64,000 bases of DNA from Oscillospiraceae bacterium (GTDB taxonomy: Bacteria; Bacillota; Clostridia; Oscillospirales; Acutalibacteraceae). The stretch covers positions 1 through 64,000 of the forward strand of contig SVPL01000008.1 in assembly GCA_015065925.1 (NCBI GenBank), read 5' to 3'. Made by a program: the position numbers and the translations under genes. Shown piece after piece: positions 14,733 through 24,636 of this stretch. The notes below the pieces were generated by a model, which saw only the letters and a program-made list of their open reading frames with translations, was not told the origin of the DNA and did not search any database. The first letter of the stretch is position 1. Every line of letters starts with the position of its first letter.

Positions 14733-16667
14733 TTAATATTCCACCTTTAAAATAACGGGGGTGATGATATCGGCGCGTTTTTCGAGGATATATTCGCCGT
14801 TTTCGGCTTTAAAGGTAACCTCTTTAAACTCGCCGTCAAGGTCTAGGAAAGAGATTTTTGAAGGCTTTTTATCTAAACACAAACGGATGTTATCTACGGG
14901 GTCAAGGCTAACATTGAAAAGTGCGCAGAATAAACTTCCGTCGGGCATATCTGCCGCTTTCAGGTAGATTTCATCATCATCGGGGGTGTAAACGGGCAAA
15001 TCGCCATAAGCCTTTAAAAGCTCAATAAACTGATTTTTTCTGGTTTCGTTAAGGAAACCAAATGCGGTTGTGTAGTGGAATTTGGTGTTGGCATCACCGC
15101 CGAATACAATGGCAGCTCCGCCAAGACTGTTTTTATAAAGGGTACTTGCGGGGAAAAGAATTTGCTTTTCTACGCCACCTGACAGATGGTATGCATAGGT
15201 TAAGGTTTTAACTTCATCATTCAAAACCTTAATTTCGCGTGAATTGGTTTGCCTAGTAACGGCTTTATCTTGGTCATTGACAAAAAACTCGCCTGAAACA
15301 ATTTTGCCTGAATTTTTATTAACCATAACGCCAAGCAAATCTGCAAAACCGCGTTTGCAAAGATTTTCTGCGGCTCCGCCATCTAAAACAAGGGTACCGC
15401 CAAGCATTATTTTAATTTCATCATCTGTAAAAAGGGAATCCATACCGCCATCCAAGAAGGTGACAGGGGAGTTGTTATCGGTTGAGAAATACATAGGTAT
15501 TCCAAGTCGTTCTAATACCTTTGCGCCCCATCCGCTGTAGGAAGTGCTTTCTTTAAACATATAATCGGGTTTTGTTGATACGGGAATTCTTGCACCACGC
15601 CAACTAAGGGTGGGAACAATATCAGACAAAGCCTCATAAAATTTATTGTATTTACCAAGAACTTCACGATATTTTCTACCGCTCTTAGGCTCAAAAAATC
15701 CGCGTGTTATCCAATGTTTTGCACCTGAAACGCCTTCTAAAATTGTTCCAACAAAGTGGGCGTGAAGTGACATAGCACCTGTACTGTAACGGTTTTGGGG
15801 GCAGGTGTCGGTTTCGGCTAAGAAGTTATCTACCTTACCTTGACCTTTAAGTACAGCCATTTGAACGGCGGCACGCAAAAAATTATTTGAAAATTCTTTG
15901 GTACCAACGGGATGATAGTTGCCGTTGTTTATGCGCAAAAGAACGGGATTGCCCTTGCCTGCCATTGTTGTAGCAATTTCGGTTGCCGCTTCGCAACAAG
16001 GACCAACGCAACAAAAAGAGCCTTGAATAGCGGGATTAACCTCATCAATACCCGCGCGCATAAATTTAACACATTCTCTAAGTGAATCAAGTTGGGTTTC
16101 TACAAAGGCATCGCGCATTTTGGCATCTTCTTCGGTTTCACCCATAACATAAGCTAAAATTTCTTCCCTTGATTTTTTAATGCCTGTTTTCTTATAAAAT
16201 GCATCCAAATGCAAATCGCAAGCACAACCTTTACCGGGACGAATAATAAGGCGAAAATCGTCATCAAGCATAATGTGGTCGGGATTATATGAAGCAACAA
16301 CGCTAAAGCTGTGACGCAAATATTCCCTGAAATCCTTATCAAAGGGGCAGATAGCATTTTCTTCCACGCCGTTTGTAAGGCCTTTAATTCGTGTTAATTT
16401 CGAAGGCTTGTTAAGTGGATAGCCGTGACCCAAGGTACATTGCACCAAAATACCGCTTTTAAGACCCATAGAATCAAGTTTAGCCTTGAATTTTGCGTAA
16501 ACTTCACACTGCTGTTGGGCTTTAGGAATAAGGGGGTCACCCTCGGGTACTAATCTTATACTGAAAAGCACCATAGAAGCGGTACCATTTTCGTACTGCT
16601 TTTTTATATCTTCGCAATGTTCATCAATGTGTGTTTCGTCAAGACCCATAATTGAAAAGTTAAACAT
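14733..16667 (-). CDS. Putative TIM-barrel glycoside hydrolase, unassigned family
   Basis: A 644-residue cytoplasmic-type protein with no signal peptide. The N-terminal 350 residues look like an alpha/beta barrel: GILVQCTLGHGYPLNKPSK, HIMLDDDFRLI, and VDNFLAETDTCPQNRYSTGA, followed by LHAHFVGTILEGVSGAKHW, which recalls the GH42-like pattern where a nucleophile Glu precedes a Gly-Ala strand. A middle domain (about residues 370-470) resembles a beta-galactosidase trimerisation fold, and a beta-sandwich ends the protein. The candidate acid/base residue is not clear. The rhamnosidase gene lies 15 bp upstream on the same strand, so a linked role in glycan breakdown is likely. The exact family is not recognised. 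Confidence 0.7.
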   Translation of the reverse strand: MFNFSIMGLDETHIDEHCEDIKKQYENGTASMVLFSIRLVPEGDPLIPKAQQQCEVYAKFKAKLDSMGLKSGILVQCTLGHGYPLNKPSKLTRIKGLTNGVEENAICPFDKDFREYLRHSFSVVASYNPDHIMLDDDFRLIIRPGKGCACDLHLDAFYKKTGIKKSREEILAYVMGETEEDAKMRDAFVETQLDSLRECVKFMRAGIDEVNPAIQGSFCCVGPCCEAATEIATTMAGKGNPVLLRINNGNYHPVGTKEFSNNFLRAAVQMAVLKGQGKVDNFLAETDTCPQNRYSTGAMSLHAHFVGTILEGVSGAKHWITRGFFEPKSGRKYREVLGKYNKFYEALSDIVPTLSWRGARIPVSTKPDYMFKESTSYSGWGAKVLERLGIPMYFSTDNNSPVTFLDGGMDSLFTDDEIKIMLGGTLVLDGGAAENLCKRGFADLLGVMVNKNSGKIVSGEFFVNDQDKAVTRQTNSREIKVLNDEVKTLTYAYHLSGGVEKQILFPASTLYKNSLGGAAIVFGGDANTKFHYTTAFGFLNETRKNQFIELLKAYGDLPVYTPDDDEIYLKAADMPDGSLFCALFNVSLDPVDNIRLCLDKKPSKISFLDLDGEFKEVTFKAENGEYILEKRADIITPVILKVEY

Positions 16668-16682
16668 ATTTTACACCTTCTA

Positions 16683-19343
16683 TTATTTTGATTTATAAAC
16701 AACACTGTGTTTGCCCGACTCGTAAAGAGTCTTTGTGCCGTCGGGGAGTCTTAATGTTGTGGTTACGGGAACTTCAAAATTGTAGGTTACGGCATCCCCT
16801 TCAAAATTCCAAGAGGTTTTAATAACACCCTTTATAGATTTATATTCACAAGAAAAATCACCCATTTGCTTAATAAATGTGGGCTTCAACTCTAAGGTTT
16901 CAAATCCGGGGGACGACTCCTTGTAACGAATACCGCCTAAATATTCAAACATCCAACCAACAACTACACCGTAGGCAAAGTGGTTTTTACTTGATGCGCC
17001 GTCATCATCACCCGACATACCGCGCCAGGTTTCGGTTATAGTGGTGGCTCCGCTTTTTAAAATATCGCGCCAGGATGGGAATTTATCATTTTGAAGCAGC
17101 ATAAATACGGTGTCTGTGTAGCCGTAGTCTGAAAGCACCTGCATTATGTAGCGGGTACCCCAAAAGCCTGTGGTAAGGCAGCCTTCTTTTAAAATATATT
17201 TATTTAAGGTAGCGGCAAGAGCGGCTTTTTCGCTTTCTTCAGCAACATCAAGTGCAATTGTGAGAATTATTGCGCTTTGCAGATGTTCGCTATAGTCTTT
17301 TTCGTCGGGTAGATAATATAGCCTGTTAAATTCTGCCTTGGTTTCGGCAAATCTTGTGCTGAATTCCTCTTTTAATGCGTCTTCGCCCAGAATTTCGGCA
17401 ATTTCGGCAACGCATTTCATCATATAGCAATAGAAAAGATGACCGAAGAAATTTCTGCTTAAATTCTTGTTAAAGGGATTAGAATGGTCGTTAAATGGAG
17501 CAAGGGGATTTTCGGGAAGAATGTTATTTCCGCTGGTGGCAATTCTTTCCCTTACGTAAGCCAAAATATCGGGTAGACGGTGCCTTAAAAATTCCTTGTC
17601 ACCATAAAATTGATACATTTCTAAAGGTATTGTGTAAATTTCGTCACCCCAACCGTAAACAGAGGCGCACATTTTTCTGCCGCCGTCGGTCCAACGGGAT
17701 AAAATTTGATGACAATCTGCAAGGTAGCAGGCAGTAGCTCCAAAAACAGCAATATCACCCGTCCAGAAATTCTTTTCTCTGGTTGGGCAGTCTAAAAATC
17801 CGTTAAAAAGGTTGCCCTGCATAGTTCGTTCAACCGTTTTTGCAAATTCATTTATAAAGGGATCACTGCTTTCAAGCTTCCAACCGAAGTCCAAATCGTT
17901 ATACATTACTGTTTGTCTGATGTCGGCAATTTGGGTAATATCGGCACCCTCAACCTTTAAATATCTAAATCCGTTAAAGGCAAAGCGAGGGGTGTAGGTT
18001 TCACTTTCTCCGCCCTTGCAGATGTAAATATCGTAATTTTTTATAGCCGCTAAGGCTCTGCCACCCTCTTTGTAATCTTCGGGGTAGAATACAGGCGCAT
18101 ACACCCTTTTTGCGAAGGATTTATCCCGTCTAAGCTCCTCTGAAACGGTAATTTTAACCCTTTGACCTGCTACTGTATTTCTAAGGGTTATGGTGTATCT
18201 GCCCGCGCAGTTAAATCCAAAATCATAAAGATATGCGCCGTTTATATTTTCACAGGAAACGGGTTCGGCAAGCTTTTGAATTTTAACGGGAGGATAGCAT
18301 CTTTCGGCGTAGGGCTTGGAATAATTTTCCGCCATTTCCTCGGCATAATACCAATCACTATCATCAAAATCAGGGGAACACCAACCATCAATTTCAAGTC
18401 TTGCATCGTATCGTTCACCAAATTGTAAATCGTTATCGGTTAGGGGAGAGGGGGCGGTTTTAAAGGTTTTATCGGTACCAATATACTGAACCTCGCCGTT
18501 TTGGTACTCTATTTTAAGCTCTGCCAAAACAAAGTTTTTGTTCATATAAACACCGCTGTGGGACTCGCTGTTAAGCCAGGTGTTGCCGGTTAAAGCACCA
18601 AGAACGTTTTTGCCATTTTTAAGCATATCAGCAACATCAAAGGTGTGGTATTCAAAATATTTTTCCGAGATACCTGTGGAGAAATATTCGTCGCCAACCT
18701 TTGCACCGTTTATGTACATTTCGCCCTCGCCCTCGGCATAAACCGAAAGGGTTGCAGATTTAACTTCATTTTTTATTTCAAAGGCTTTTCGCATATACAT
18801 AGAGCGTTTAACCTGTCTTGGGTGGAGCTTTCGTCCCCAAAGCCAACAAGAACGCAGATTATCGTCCTCCATCCAGTTTACGGGCTCGTCGTTTCTGCCA
18901 AAGTTTACGGGATGAAAGTGTAGCCAATCCTCATTGGTCACAACACGTTGGGTGCCGTTTTCGGTTTGGATTACCACCTCGCCGCAGATGGCAGAGGTGA
19001 AGTAGGTTTCATCATTAGTTTGAAAAGCACGAATAGAAACCGAGTTTTCGCCCGATTTTAAATAATCTGTAATATCGGCATTAAATTCCTTAACATCCTT
19101 TGCCGCTTCGATTTTGTTAAAATAAATATCAAAGGAGTTATCACAAATAAAATGTGCCGTTGCTTTTTTAATTTTTCCCTCTGCAAAGAAGTTTTTTCTA
19201 AGCAGATTTCGGGTGTAAAAATAGCCCCAAATCCAGTCGGCACCGTCGATGCCTTTAATATCCTCGGTAGATTTTAAAAATTCATCGCTACCGCAAATGG
19301 GTAAGGCGTTCCATTTTTCCTTGATTTTTACAGAATAATTCAT
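16683..19343 (-). CDS. Alpha-L-rhamnosidase, GH78
   Basis: An 886-residue protein without signal peptide. Order of domains: N-terminal beta-sandwich domains (residues about 1-330) with YMRKAFEIKNEVKSATLSVY and the GH78 hallmark LQFGERYDARLEIDGW; a concanavalin-like domain with YLYDFGFNCAGRYTITL; then the (alpha/alpha)6 catalytic barrel with DCPTREKNFWTGDI near residue 516 (general acid and Trp pocket) and GATTITETWRGM near residue 764. The usual DCPQRDERxGWTGD reads REKNFWTGD here, so one acidic position is Lys/Asn. It likely removes terminal rhamnose from plant or bacterial glycans inside the cell. First gene of a minus-strand run with the hydrolase and SulP genes. Confidence 0.88.
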   Translation of the reverse strand: MNYSVKIKEKWNALPICGSDEFLKSTEDIKGIDGADWIWGYFYTRNLLRKNFFAEGKIKKATAHFICDNSFDIYFNKIEAAKDVKEFNADITDYLKSGENSVSIRAFQTNDETYFTSAICGEVVIQTENGTQRVVTNEDWLHFHPVNFGRNDEPVNWMEDDNLRSCWLWGRKLHPRQVKRSMYMRKAFEIKNEVKSATLSVYAEGEGEMYINGAKVGDEYFSTGISEKYFEYHTFDVADMLKNGKNVLGALTGNTWLNSESHSGVYMNKNFVLAELKIEYQNGEVQYIGTDKTFKTAPSPLTDNDLQFGERYDARLEIDGWCSPDFDDSDWYYAEEMAENYSKPYAERCYPPVKIQKLAEPVSCENINGAYLYDFGFNCAGRYTITLRNTVAGQRVKITVSEELRRDKSFAKRVYAPVFYPEDYKEGGRALAAIKNYDIYICKGGESETYTPRFAFNGFRYLKVEGADITQIADIRQTVMYNDLDFGWKLESSDPFINEFAKTVERTMQGNLFNGFLDCPTREKNFWTGDIAVFGATACYLADCHQILSRWTDGGRKMCASVYGWGDEIYTIPLEMYQFYGDKEFLRHRLPDILAYVRERIATSGNNILPENPLAPFNDHSNPFNKNLSRNFFGHLFYCYMMKCVAEIAEILGEDALKEEFSTRFAETKAEFNRLYYLPDEKDYSEHLQSAIILTIALDVAEESEKAALAATLNKYILKEGCLTTGFWGTRYIMQVLSDYGYTDTVFMLLQNDKFPSWRDILKSGATTITETWRGMSGDDDGASSKNHFAYGVVVGWMFEYLGGIRYKESSPGFETLELKPTFIKQMGDFSCEYKSIKGVIKTSWNFEGDAVTYNFEVPVTTTLRLPDGTKTLYESGKHSVVYKSK

Positions 19344-19454
19344 AAAATTTTGCTCCTTTTATAGGTTGCTTTATAAAACATATTATAAACCTTTGAAGAC
19401 AGCTAAGTCAAGGTTCGTTTTTTTACTTTATCAGGTTGTAATTTGACCTATAAA

Positions 19455-19562
19455 TTGAAATTTGAAGATGAAATTGTATTAAACAGATGAAGGGAACGAC
19501 CTGCGTGTCGTTCCGTGAAAAATGCGGTAATTATGCGGAACAACACATAGGTTGTTCCCTAC
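19455..19562 (-). repeat. Repeat family A, reverse copy
   Basis: Read on the minus strand this is GTAGGGAACAACC, ATGTGTTGTTCCG, ATAATTACC, CATTTTT, GAACG, GTTCCC and ATCTGTTTAATACAATTTCATC. It matches the copy at 62130-62225 almost base for base. Each half is a GGAAC/GTTCC hairpin. It occupies most of the gene-free stretch 19344-19651, in which I see nothing else. Confidence 0.8.
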
Positions 19563-19651
19563 GGTTAAACCATCGTTTTTCGCTTAATTTAAGGGTTTAA
19601 TCGTAGGGGAGGATATTATTTTCCCGTAAAAAATAACTGATTTCAGTATTG

Positions 19652-21616
19652 TTATTTCATCTTTTTTAATTCCTCAATTTTATCTCTGAGCTCGGCGGCG
19701 TACTCAAACTCAAGCAGCTTTGCCGCTTGCTTCATCTCATTAGTCATTTTCTTAATAAGCTCTTCGCGTTCAGACTTAGAAAGCTTTTTGCCATCCATTG
19801 ATTTTGCTTTTCTGGAGCCGCCCATTTCAATAATATCACGCACATCCTTAATAACCGTTTTAGGCACAATTCCGTGCTCCTTATTGTATTCCATCTGTAT
19901 GGCACGACGGCGTTCGGTTTCGCTGATTGCCCGTTCCATTGAAGGGGTAACCGAGTCGGCATACATAATAACGGTGCCCTCAGCATTTCTAGCGGCGCGA
20001 CCAATGGTTTGAATAAGGGATGTTTCGCTGCGTAAAAATCCCTCTTTGTCGGCATCAAGAATAGCAACTAAAGAAACCTCGGGCAAATCAAGTCCTTCAC
20101 GCAGTAGGTTAATTCCTACCAAAACATCAAATTTGCCAAGTCGCAAATCGCGGATTATCTCCATACGCTCCATAGTGTCCACATCGTGGTGCATATAGCG
20201 AACCTTAATATCCACATTCTCCAAAAAGTCGGTTAAATCCTCTGCCATTTTTTTGGTTAGAGTGGTAACAAGCACCCTTTCACCCTTTTCGGTGCGGAGG
20301 TTTATTTCGCTTACCAAATCGTCAATCTGCCCCGTAGTGGGTTTAACAACCACCAATGGGTCCACAAGTCCCGTAGGACGAATAACCTGCTCTACCATTT
20401 GTGCGGAATGTTCCTTTTCAAAATCACCGGGAGTGGCGGAAACATATATCGCCTGATTGATTTTACTGTAAAATTCATTAAAATTAAGGGGGCGGTTATC
20501 AAATGCCGAGGGCAAACGGAAGCCATAATCCACAAGATTTTCTTTTCTTGCCCTGTCACCGCCGTACATACCCCTTACCTGAGGCAGCATTACATGAGAT
20601 TCATCCACAAGGAGTAAAAAATCCTTTGGAAAATAATCTAAAAGAGTGAAGGGAACACTACCCTCGGGACGGCGGGAAAGCACACGGGAATAGTTTTCAA
20701 CACCCTTGCAGGTGCCGATTTCTCTAAGCATTTCAATATCATATTCTGTGCGCTGACGAATTCGCTGAGCCTCAATAAGCTTGCCCTGTTCGGTGAAATA
20801 TTTAACCCTGAATTCCATTTCGTCCTGAATCTCGGCAAGGGCTTCCTCCATATTTTCGGGTGACACAATATAGTGAGTGGCGGGGTAAATGCCAATATGC
20901 ACAAGATTTTCCTTAACCTCGCCCGTCAGCACATTTATAGAGGTTATTCTGTCTATTTCATCACCGAAAAATTCTACCCTTATGGCGGTATCACCCGAAT
21001 ATGCGGGAAAAATCTCTACCGTATCACCGCGAACGCGGAATTTATTACGAATAAAATTCAAATCGTTACGCTCGTACTGTAAATCTACGAGTTTATGGAT
21101 AAGCTCATCACGGCTTTTTTCCATACCCACACGAAGTGAGATAATCATATTGCGGTAATCAATGGGGTTGCCGAGAGAATATATACCCGAAACCGAAGCC
21201 ACGATTATAACGTCGTTTCGCTCGGACAAGGCACAGGTTGCCGAGTGGCGTAATTTATCAATCTCGTCATTTATTGCGGAGTCTTTTTCTATATAGGTGT
21301 CGGTGCCGGGAATATAGGCTTCAGGTTGATAGTAATCGTAGTAGGAAACAAAATACTCCACCGCATTTTCGGGGAAGAACTCCTTGAACTCTGAGCAAAG
21401 CTGTGCGGCTAGAGTTTTATTATGAGCCAAAACAAGGGTGGGTTTATTTACCTTTTCAATAATATTCGCCATTGTGAAGGTCTTACCCGAACCCGTTACA
21501 CCCAGCAAAACCTGCTCTTTTAAGCCATTTTCGAGCCCTTCTACTAATTTTTGGATAGCTTGCGGTTGGTCGCCTGTCGGCTTGTATTTTGAATGTAAAA
21601 TGAACTTGTCCGGCAC
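19652..21616 (-). CDS. uvrB: Excinuclease ABC subunit B
   Basis: UvrB, the damage-verifying helicase-like subunit of nucleotide excision repair, 654 residues. The GTG at 21616 is chosen because GGAGGG lies just upstream and [20 protein letters not shown] matches usual UvrB starts; an in-frame upstream ATG would add 21 atypical residues. Walker A is [14 protein letters not shown]. The damage-contacting beta-hairpin is [24 protein letters not shown] is the Walker B box. Motif VI is [14 protein letters not shown]-terminal UVR domain ([18 protein letters not shown]) contacts UvrC. It is not adjacent to uvrA, which lies at 43.8 kb on the other strand. Confidence 0.96.
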   Translation of the reverse strand: MPDKFILHSKYKPTGDQPQAIQKLVEGLENGLKEQVLLGVTGSGKTFTMANIIEKVNKPTLVLAHNKTLAAQLCSEFKEFFPENAVEYFVSYYDYYQPEAYIPGTDTYIEKDSAINDEIDKLRHSATCALSERNDVIIVASVSGIYSLGNPIDYRNMIISLRVGMEKSRDELIHKLVDLQYERNDLNFIRNKFRVRGDTVEIFPAYSGDTAIRVEFFGDEIDRITSINVLTGEVKENLVHIGIYPATHYIVSPENMEEALAEIQDEMEFRVKYFTEQGKLIEAQRIRQRTEYDIEMLREIGTCKGVENYSRVLSRRPEGSVPFTLLDYFPKDFLLLVDESHVMLPQVRGMYGGDRARKENLVDYGFRLPSAFDNRPLNFNEFYSKINQAIYVSATPGDFEKEHSAQMVEQVIRPTGLVDPLVVVKPTTGQIDDLVSEINLRTEKGERVLVTTLTKKMAEDLTDFLENVDIKVRYMHHDVDTMERMEIIRDLRLGKFDVLVGINLLREGLDLPEVSLVAILDADKEGFLRSETSLIQTIGRAARNAEGTVIMYADSVTPSMERAISETERRRAIQMEYNKEHGIVPKTVIKDVRDIIEMGGSRKAKSMDGKKLSKSEREELIKKMTNEMKQAAKLLEFEYAAELRDKIEELKKMK

Positions 21617-21704
21617 GTTCTCCCTCCTTTCTCTTGTCTTCTTTAATAGTATATCACAAAAAAACAAATTAGTAAACAAAAAAGAGCTGTAAAAAAACCT
21701 ATAA

Positions 21705-21733
21705 TTGACAAATGCACCTAAAAACGGTAGAAT
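21705..21733 (+). promoter_or_regulatory. SigA-type promoter for the GH-A hydrolase
   Basis: TTGACA, 17-bp spacer, TAGAAT. The leader to the start codon is about 115 bp. Confidence 0.65.
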
Positions 21734-21855
21734 AAAATCATCGAAACTCTTATCTTAAATTATATATTAGGGGAACTGACTTGTTCCAATCTAACAAGAC
21801 ATATAACCATCCCCTGTCTTTATAATAAAACAAAAAATGAAAGGGTGTGTTTATA

Positions 21856-23781
21856 ATGTCTAAATACATTTTAAATGCAGATTTGAACAATCCTGTTCAC
21901 AGTAATTTTGTTGGTAATGCGGCTGTTTTCCACGGCTACGCAGGTATGAATGATGATGCAGGTCGTGTTTATACCGAAGAGCAATGTGTGCTTGAGGCAG
22001 ACCGCGCCGCCGAGGTTGGTGTGAAAATTGCCCGTACTATGTATAGAAGATATGCAGAGTTTAACGAAGAAACAGGCAAATGGAACTTTGATACTCAAAG
22101 TATGAACTGCTTTACCCGCTTTTGTGAGCGTCTTAAAGAAAGAAATATTGATGTCGCAATTCAAGCAGGTTGGTGCAATCCTGGTGATATAAACGGAACC
22201 GGTTGGAATGATAAAATACCTGGCGGTGCCGAAATGGATCCAAATGAGGCTATGGATAAATACGTAGAATGGATGGTAGAGTCCCTTAAATATTTGATTA
22301 TTGAGAAAGGCCTTACTAATGTTAAATACGTTTTAATATTTACCGAACCTCAGGGTGGTCTTTGCGGAGTTTTAAAAGGTTATACACACCCTTATGATAC
22401 CTGGTGTGCTGCTACTGAAGCAATACATAACGGTCTTGTTAAGGCAAATTTACGCCACTTGGTTAAGATTGTTGGTCCTAACGAGGGTAGCACAACCCGT
22501 TCAGATATGTTAAAAGCCGTTGCTCCAAGAACTAAAGATTATGTTGATATTTTTTCATCACATAACTACCTTGTAGCTTGGGCAACTGAAGACTCAGGTT
22601 TTGAAAATGGCGAAGCTAATATTGTTTTCACATGTGCGGGTGCCAGAATTCAGCAAAGTGTTATGTTAGAGCCTAATACCGATTATGAAGTTACAGTTAC
22701 CCTTAAAGGCTTTGCAAAAAACAATGATACAATAAGTGGTAGCGTTAGCTTTGGTGCCTTCCACCCAAGCAAGTTTGAGCATAAAAACTATATTTCGGCA
22801 GGCAGCTATATCACAACAAGACTTAACGCACGCTCCACAAAAATGATTGATGCAGTTGAGCTTACAAACGACTGGCAGGATTTTACCCACACCTTTAATA
22901 CAGGCGATTTTAACGAAATTTGTGTTGGCATTTTTAGTGATATTAAGCAAATGGAAATGGGTGCTTATTTAAAGAAGGTTGTTTTAACCAAAAAAGGTGA
23001 GGGCGAAAATCTTCTTAACGATGGCGATTTCTCCAACCCACGTGCTTACCATAAGCGTTATAAAAATTTTGATTTAGTTAAGTGGGATTGGCTTGCAATG
23101 GCAGCAGAGTATATTGCATCAAATTCCTATCACGATTGGCATCGTTGGGTAAATACTGCTATGCAGTTTGTGCCTGAAGGCAAGGAATTCTGGTTTGATG
23201 AGTACAACATTAACGGCCTATTCTTTGATAAACATTCCGACCCATACTTTGCAACTCAGCTTGCAACCGCAACGCTATCTCTTATGACTTCCGGTTCTCA
23301 GTCAAGCATTATGTGGACATTGTTTGACCAACAATGGCCAAACAACCATTCCGCCAACCGCGACTGCTGGTATGATGGTGATCATCGTTGGGGCGTTATG
23401 CCAAATCTTATGAGATCTACAATACCATATCCTTCATTCTATTCCACAGGTCTTGTTTTTCGTTATATGGGCGGCAGCGAAGGCACAAAGGTTTATGAGA
23501 TTAAGGATGGCGAGCCAATTTTTGGTGCTATTACTATCTCTCCTGAAGGCAAAATCGGTATTGCAGTTGTAAATACCTTTGATGGTGAACGTGAAATTGA
23601 GCTTAATTTAAACGAGTCTTTAGGCGGCGTTAAGCTTCAAAAGAGAGTTTATGATCCCGCAACAATAGTGCCCGATGAAAACGCAAAACAGCTTGCACCC
23701 GTTGGCGAAATTACCGTGGATAATAAAATCTCCGACACACTTCCACCCTATGCGTTAGTAGTTTATAGTAATATAGATTAG
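21856..23781 (+). CDS. Clan GH-A glycoside hydrolase with inserted beta-sandwich
   Basis: A 641-residue protein; the ATG at 21856 is chosen over GTG at 21847 because GAAAGGG sits 10 bp upstream. No signal peptide. A barrel begins with FVGNAAVFHGYAGMNDD and carries two candidate catalytic Glu residues: YVLIFTEPQGG (Glu about 163, acid/base position) and EFWFDEYNING (Glu about 448, nucleophile position). Between them, about residues 245-390, lies a carbohydrate-binding-like beta-sandwich (NTDYEVTVTLKGFAKNND and ITTRLNARSTKMIDAVELTN). A C-terminal beta domain ends LPPYALVVYS. It is similar in plan to GH39/GH51-like exo-enzymes; the exact family and substrate are uncertain. It is transcribed alone. 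Confidence 0.75.
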   Translation: MSKYILNADLNNPVHSNFVGNAAVFHGYAGMNDDAGRVYTEEQCVLEADRAAEVGVKIARTMYRRYAEFNEETGKWNFDTQSMNCFTRFCERLKERNIDVAIQAGWCNPGDINGTGWNDKIPGGAEMDPNEAMDKYVEWMVESLKYLIIEKGLTNVKYVLIFTEPQGGLCGVLKGYTHPYDTWCAATEAIHNGLVKANLRHLVKIVGPNEGSTTRSDMLKAVAPRTKDYVDIFSSHNYLVAWATEDSGFENGEANIVFTCAGARIQQSVMLEPNTDYEVTVTLKGFAKNNDTISGSVSFGAFHPSKFEHKNYISAGSYITTRLNARSTKMIDAVELTNDWQDFTHTFNTGDFNEICVGIFSDIKQMEMGAYLKKVVLTKKGEGENLLNDGDFSNPRAYHKRYKNFDLVKWDWLAMAAEYIASNSYHDWHRWVNTAMQFVPEGKEFWFDEYNINGLFFDKHSDPYFATQLATATLSLMTSGSQSSIMWTLFDQQWPNNHSANRDCWYDGDHRWGVMPNLMRSTIPYPSFYSTGLVFRYMGGSEGTKVYEIKDGEPIFGAITISPEGKIGIAVVNTFDGEREIELNLNESLGGVKLQKRVYDPATIVPDENAKQLAPVGEITVDNKISDTLPPYALVVYSNID

Positions 23782-23832
23782 TAATATCGAAGTATTTTAC
23801 ATATATTTTCCCATCAACAACTTCATAACAAA

Positions 23833-23859
23833 CAAGCAGCCGCATAATGCGACTGCTTG
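23833..23859 (+). terminator. Probable terminator
   Basis: CAAGCAG pairs with CTGCTTG around an inner CGCAT/ATGCG stem. The following T-tract is interrupted (CGTAAATCTTTTT). Confidence 0.55.
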
Positions 23860-23948
23860 CGTAAATCTTTTTCATTTTAACTCTTTACCCCAACTATTGA
23901 CAAAGAGCCTGATTTTTCAAATTAGCTTTCAAAAAATGTGTAGTGCTT

Positions 23949-24617
23949 TTAAAAGAATACCCCTTTTGCCTTTTCTTTAATTTCTTTAGAAGCAACAAAT
24001 GGAATTCTTGTGGTGTACCCATTTTTTGCTGCTACAATCATTTTGGTGGGCCAAGCAAAAATATCTCTGTTCCACTCATTTATAGTATCGTTATAAAGCT
24101 CTCTTGCGGCGGTAATTTCGCGCTGTAAGTACATATTCTGTTGCATTGCGTCGGCAATTTCGCGGTGCGCCTTTAAATCGGGATAATTTTCAACTGCTAC
24201 ATTAATATCCCTTGATATTGTATCAACCTGACCGCTGAGTTCGTTACGGGCGGTTTCGGCGTCGGAGGTGTTACCTGCGCGGAATTTTGCGATATTTTCA
24301 AAGGTGGATTTATCAAGGTCAATAGCCTTATCCAATAACCTTGCACAGTTTTGAAGCACCATAACTCTCTGCTCAAGATAGTTATCTATTTGGGATGCAT
24401 TTCTTTGAATTTTTTGCTGTAATTGGTCGAAATGCTTTTTAGCATTAATCTTCATAAATAAGAAGATTACTCCGGGGAGTATTCCGCAAACCCACAATAA
24501 AATTTCAAAAATTTTAGAGCCTACGCCTACTTGGGCGGGTAACTTTTTAACAATAACATTGGTGTCGAGATCTTCCTCCATAACCTGAGGATTAAGTTCA
24601 TCTAATTGATTTGCCAT
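23949..24617 (-). CDS. LemA family protein
   Basis: A 222-residue LemA protein: an N-terminal acidic tail, one membrane helix (about residues 36-55, FEILLWVCGILPGVIFLFM), then the LemA helical bundle. Family landmarks are QRNASQIDNYLEQRVMVLQN, VENYPDLKAHREIADAMQQN and AARELYNDTINEWNRDIFAW. LemA proteins have the short N-terminus outside and the bundle inside or the reverse; their function is not established. It is 19 bp downstream of the 536-residue protein gene, and the two form a pair. Confidence 0.9.
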   Translation of the reverse strand: MANQLDELNPQVMEEDLDTNVIVKKLPAQVGVGSKIFEILLWVCGILPGVIFLFMKINAKKHFDQLQQKIQRNASQIDNYLEQRVMVLQNCARLLDKAIDLDKSTFENIAKFRAGNTSDAETARNELSGQVDTISRDINVAVENYPDLKAHREIADAMQQNMYLQREITAARELYNDTINEWNRDIFAWPTKMIVAAKNGYTTRIPFVASKEIKEKAKGVFF

Positions 24618-24636
24618 TTTAAATTTCTCCTTTTAA

